A DNA stretch of 64,000 nucleotides. It comes from Lingula anatina (Eukaryota > Brachiopoda > Lingulata > Lingulida > Lingulidae). Position 1 is the stretch's first letter, and the number at the start of each line of letters is the position of its first letter. Both the position numbers and the translations under genes were made by a program. Shown one piece after another: positions 61,798 to 64,000 of the stretch. Under the pieces are notes generated by a model. That model searched no databases, was not told the origin of the DNA, and was given only the letters and a program-made list of their open reading frames with translations. Where the stretch lies: NCBI RefSeq assembly GCF_001039355.2, contig NW_019775903.1, positions 107,600 through 171,599 on the forward strand. Reading direction: 5' to 3'.

Positions 61798-62031
61798 GGG
61801 GAGACCAAGGCTAGTTGGACCCTGGGGTAAGTTGGGCCCCCCATCACTTTATGGCAAAGTAACTATGGGGTAAAAGAATTGATAACATTTTGTAAAGTAA
61901 CCGTATACAATAGTGCTTAGAAAGCGTCAGCAGTGAGTCCAAATAATTTAGCATCTTATTAAAGTAACTTTATTAAAGAGACTTGATAGGAGGCCAACTT
62001 ACCCTGGGGTCCAACTAGCCCCGATTTCCCC
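61798..62031. mobile_element. MITE with ~40-bp TIRs, TA-flanked
   Basis: The left arm reads GGGGAGACC then GGCTAGTTGGACCCTGGGG. The right arm is its near complement (CCCAGGGTAAGTTGG on the reverse strand). TA flanks both ends (61796-61797 and 62032-62033). This fits a Tc1/mariner-type MITE. It is 234 bp and non-coding. Confidence 0.78.
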
Positions 62032-62380
62032 TACAATTTGTGCTAATTTGGCAGACTTACTATCTAAAAATTTTTGAAAAAAATTGTTGTGAAATCTTTA
62101 TTTATTCTTCTTAAAAATACAAAATATACTAAGTCTTGTAATTAACTTGAAAAAAAAATGTTAACTTAGTGGACATGAAAACCAGAGGACCATGCCTCAC
62201 CTCCTGTCTTAATATTATGGGTTGTACACAGGACATGATGTAATTACTAGTAAGGTCATCAGAGTTACCAATGATGTAATAATTGACCCAATTCATTGCC
62301 ATCCTGCAAGCACCACTTGCAGTAAATGGATTTTAGCTAAATGTCTATTGATATGACAAAAAAGCAAAAGCATATATGTT

Positions 62381-62595
62381 GGTAACGGACGTAAGTTACA
62401 AATGGTAATGGACGTAAGAAAATTAACTGCAAAATTCTGGATAACTATAAGCACTAGATATCTGAAATTTAATATGTGTGTTGAAACACCCATTTCTAAA
62501 GAGAATATTAAATGTAGTAGAAAATAGATGAAAATTAAAAGAGAAAAATAAAAAACTTACTAAATTTAGTAATGGACGTAAGTAACGGACGTAAA
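62381..62595 (+). repeat. Right cluster of GTAACGGACGTAAG motifs
   Basis: GGTAACGGACGTAAG (62381-62395), GGTAATGGACGTAAG (62404-62418), AGTAATGGACGTAAG (62568-62582) and GTAACGGACGTAAA (62582-62595). All are in the same orientation as the left cluster rather than inverted. Confidence 0.92.
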
Positions 62596-62950
62596 TCCAA
62601 ATTTCAATGCTCTAATTTTCACAATTTGATAATTTTATTTATTTTTTCTCTTTTTAATAGTCAGTTTAATTCCTAAAACTCCCATCTGTATGCAAATACC
62701 ATAGAAATATATGTTTTTCATCAAAAAAATTGAAAGATTTTGCTTGTCTGTGTTAAAACTGATTTTTTGCATTTTTGCTTAGGTGCAACTTTAAAGTTCG
62801 ACAAAATGCAATCTGCTCAAATTTATTTCAAAAACTTTATAGATGATGAAGGTTTAACTTCTTCTGAACTAGATAATTGTGTGTAAATGTTATTTTAAGG
62901 CATTTCATTTTTTTGGCCTGAGGTTGACCATCCTGTGAAATTGCCCACAT

Positions 62951-63589
62951 ATGTAAAGTGTCACTTCAGCAGACACTATGTCCAGTAGGAAACTACAGTT
63001 ATGTCTTCCCAGTGTGATATGAAAATTAAACTTTCAGATGTTTTAGATAAGACACAATGTGACAGTCATAGTATAATTAATGCAACTAACAACAGACATT
63101 ATTACCATTAATTGTATGGTTGCATGATCATGTATGACTAACTCTCATTAATAAACAAAGTACCCTGTAACAAATAAACATAACCTGAGATAAAGATATT
63201 AATTGGTGTAGTTTTTGACAAAATATGCCTGAAGGTATTAAAACACACCTGAAGTGTAACTTTAAACCCTCAGGTACGAGGCTGAGGTAAAAGTGATTTA
63301 ATTTTACTGACTCAGCTCTCAAATCTCCTACTGACTTGGCTGTCGAATCTCCCATTTTAAGTATATGCATCACTTTTTTCAGATTTGTCACATAGAAAGG
63401 GAGGAGTTTAAAAGGACAAAGAACACTTCTTTGTTGCTTAGGGGTGATGCAACAAGAGCTACTATTACAATTGAAAAGGAAGCCAAATATTTGCAGTTTC
63501 AATCTATTATATTTATTATAATTTAAGTTCAATTAAAACTCTTGTACTCACAATCATACTGCAACCTTGGATTATGTATATATCAAATT
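62951..63589. other. No gene recognised
   Basis: AT-rich sequence. A 134-codon minus-strand frame (63128-63532) is rich in Cys, Leu, Phe and Ser, with no motif or splice support, and is not called. Confidence 0.4.
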
Positions 63590-64000
63590 CATGCCATCGC
63601 CATGCACTTTCAGTGATAACACATTAAGTGGAAAACGGTTTTGTCTTCTGTCTTCAATCTTATGGAACTGATGTTTATTTGTAAAATACAGTTTAAAATT
63701 GAGCATGATCAGGCCATTTTTTCAAAAATTACGCTGTTTTTCCCCTTTTTTAGCATATGTGCAACACTGATAAAAAATTTCAAGGAAAACGAATAGGCCC
63801 ATTGTCTTGAAAATCACAGGAGTAATTAATGTTATGAATATACGGGTTAAGTATGAAAATGGCCTTGATCTAACCATTTTTACAAACGTCATGCAGTTTT
63901 TATTTTAATTCTTTTGGCAAATTTTGAGAACTGGTTCTTTGCAGTTTGTAGAGTTTGTCAAGCACAGCACTGGTAGAGGTGGTGGTGGTAGTGGCGCTNA
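63590..64000. repeat. Copy of the dispersed repeat, cut by the window end
   Basis: CACTTTCAGTG, then a GTCTTC/TATGGAACTGATG box, a GATCAGGCCATTTTTTCAAA box and a T-rich end parallel the unit at about 2635-2790. A second diverged unit follows. The end (TTTGTAGAGTTTGTCAAGCA) resembles text in the 45-kb duplication. An N occurs at 63999. Confidence 0.6.

Larger units (their letters stand above)
60414..62946. mobile_element. Non-autonomous TIR element carrying GTAACGGACGTAAG iterons
   Basis: The left end GGGCAATTTCACGG and the right end CCTGTGAAATTGCCC are inverted copies. ACAT flanks both sides (60410-60413 and 62947-62950), indicating a 4-bp target duplication. The 2,533-bp interior has no transposase-like frame. 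Near both ends it contains direct copies of GTAACGGACGTAAG or variants. Two MITEs interrupt it (61289-61546 and 61798-62031). The superfamily is not assigned. Confidence 0.68.

Noticed and set aside
63128-63532. 134-codon minus-strand frame
   Set aside because: No domain, biased composition, lies in repeat-like DNA, no splice or promoter support.

Overview
The window is AT-rich metazoan nuclear DNA, most likely from a marine lophotrochozoan and plausibly a mollusc. That assignment is an inference. It rests on GT-AG introns, long gene-poor stretches, abundant microsatellites, many foldback or MITE-type elements, a myosuppressin-receptor-like GPCR, and a Helentron with a C-terminal endonuclease domain. 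No prokaryotic, organellar or viral genome organisation is seen, and no tRNA or rRNA gene was recognised.

Region 1-46 kb. The one clear host gene is an intronless class A peptide GPCR on the minus strand (11495-12817), with a TATA box upstream and an AATAAA downstream. The rest is mostly intergenic or intronic. It holds simple repeats, assembly gaps at a poly-C and a (TA)n tract, a 5'-truncated LINE tail with a perfect 14-bp target duplication (28859-28966), and four inverted-repeat elements (26293, 31459, 35629 and 39796). It also holds pieces of a dispersed repeat family, and a few candidate host exons with good splice sites but no recognised family (20236 +, 23430 +, and 37567 to 35866 on the minus strand). 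From 43.7 to 46.15 kb there are tandemly arranged degenerate repeats.

Region 46-60 kb. A large Helentron (Helitron2-type rolling-circle transposon) lies on the minus strand. Its gene can be read as eight coding exons with no stop or frameshift, giving a predicted protein of about 2,531 residues. In order it carries a papain-like cysteine protease domain (C76/OTU-like), a 51-residue repeat array, a CxxC/CxxC region with a DUF6570-like segment, a variable linker, a HUH/Y2 Rep domain, a PIF1-type helicase and an AP-endonuclease-like EEP domain. The linker is encoded by a tandem family of 60-nt exons, all flanked by phase-1 introns, so each can be skipped without shifting the frame. This is the most notable structure in the window. 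A satellite-like array with a 312-bp higher-order unit lies upstream at about 58.4-59.9 kb.

Region 60.4-63 kb. A 2.5-kb non-autonomous element is bounded by GGGCAATTTCAC inverted repeats and an ACAT duplication. It carries eight direct copies of GTAACGGACGTAAG or close variants, and two smaller MITEs (TTA-flanked and TA-flanked) are inserted in it. The window ends in another copy of the dispersed repeat.
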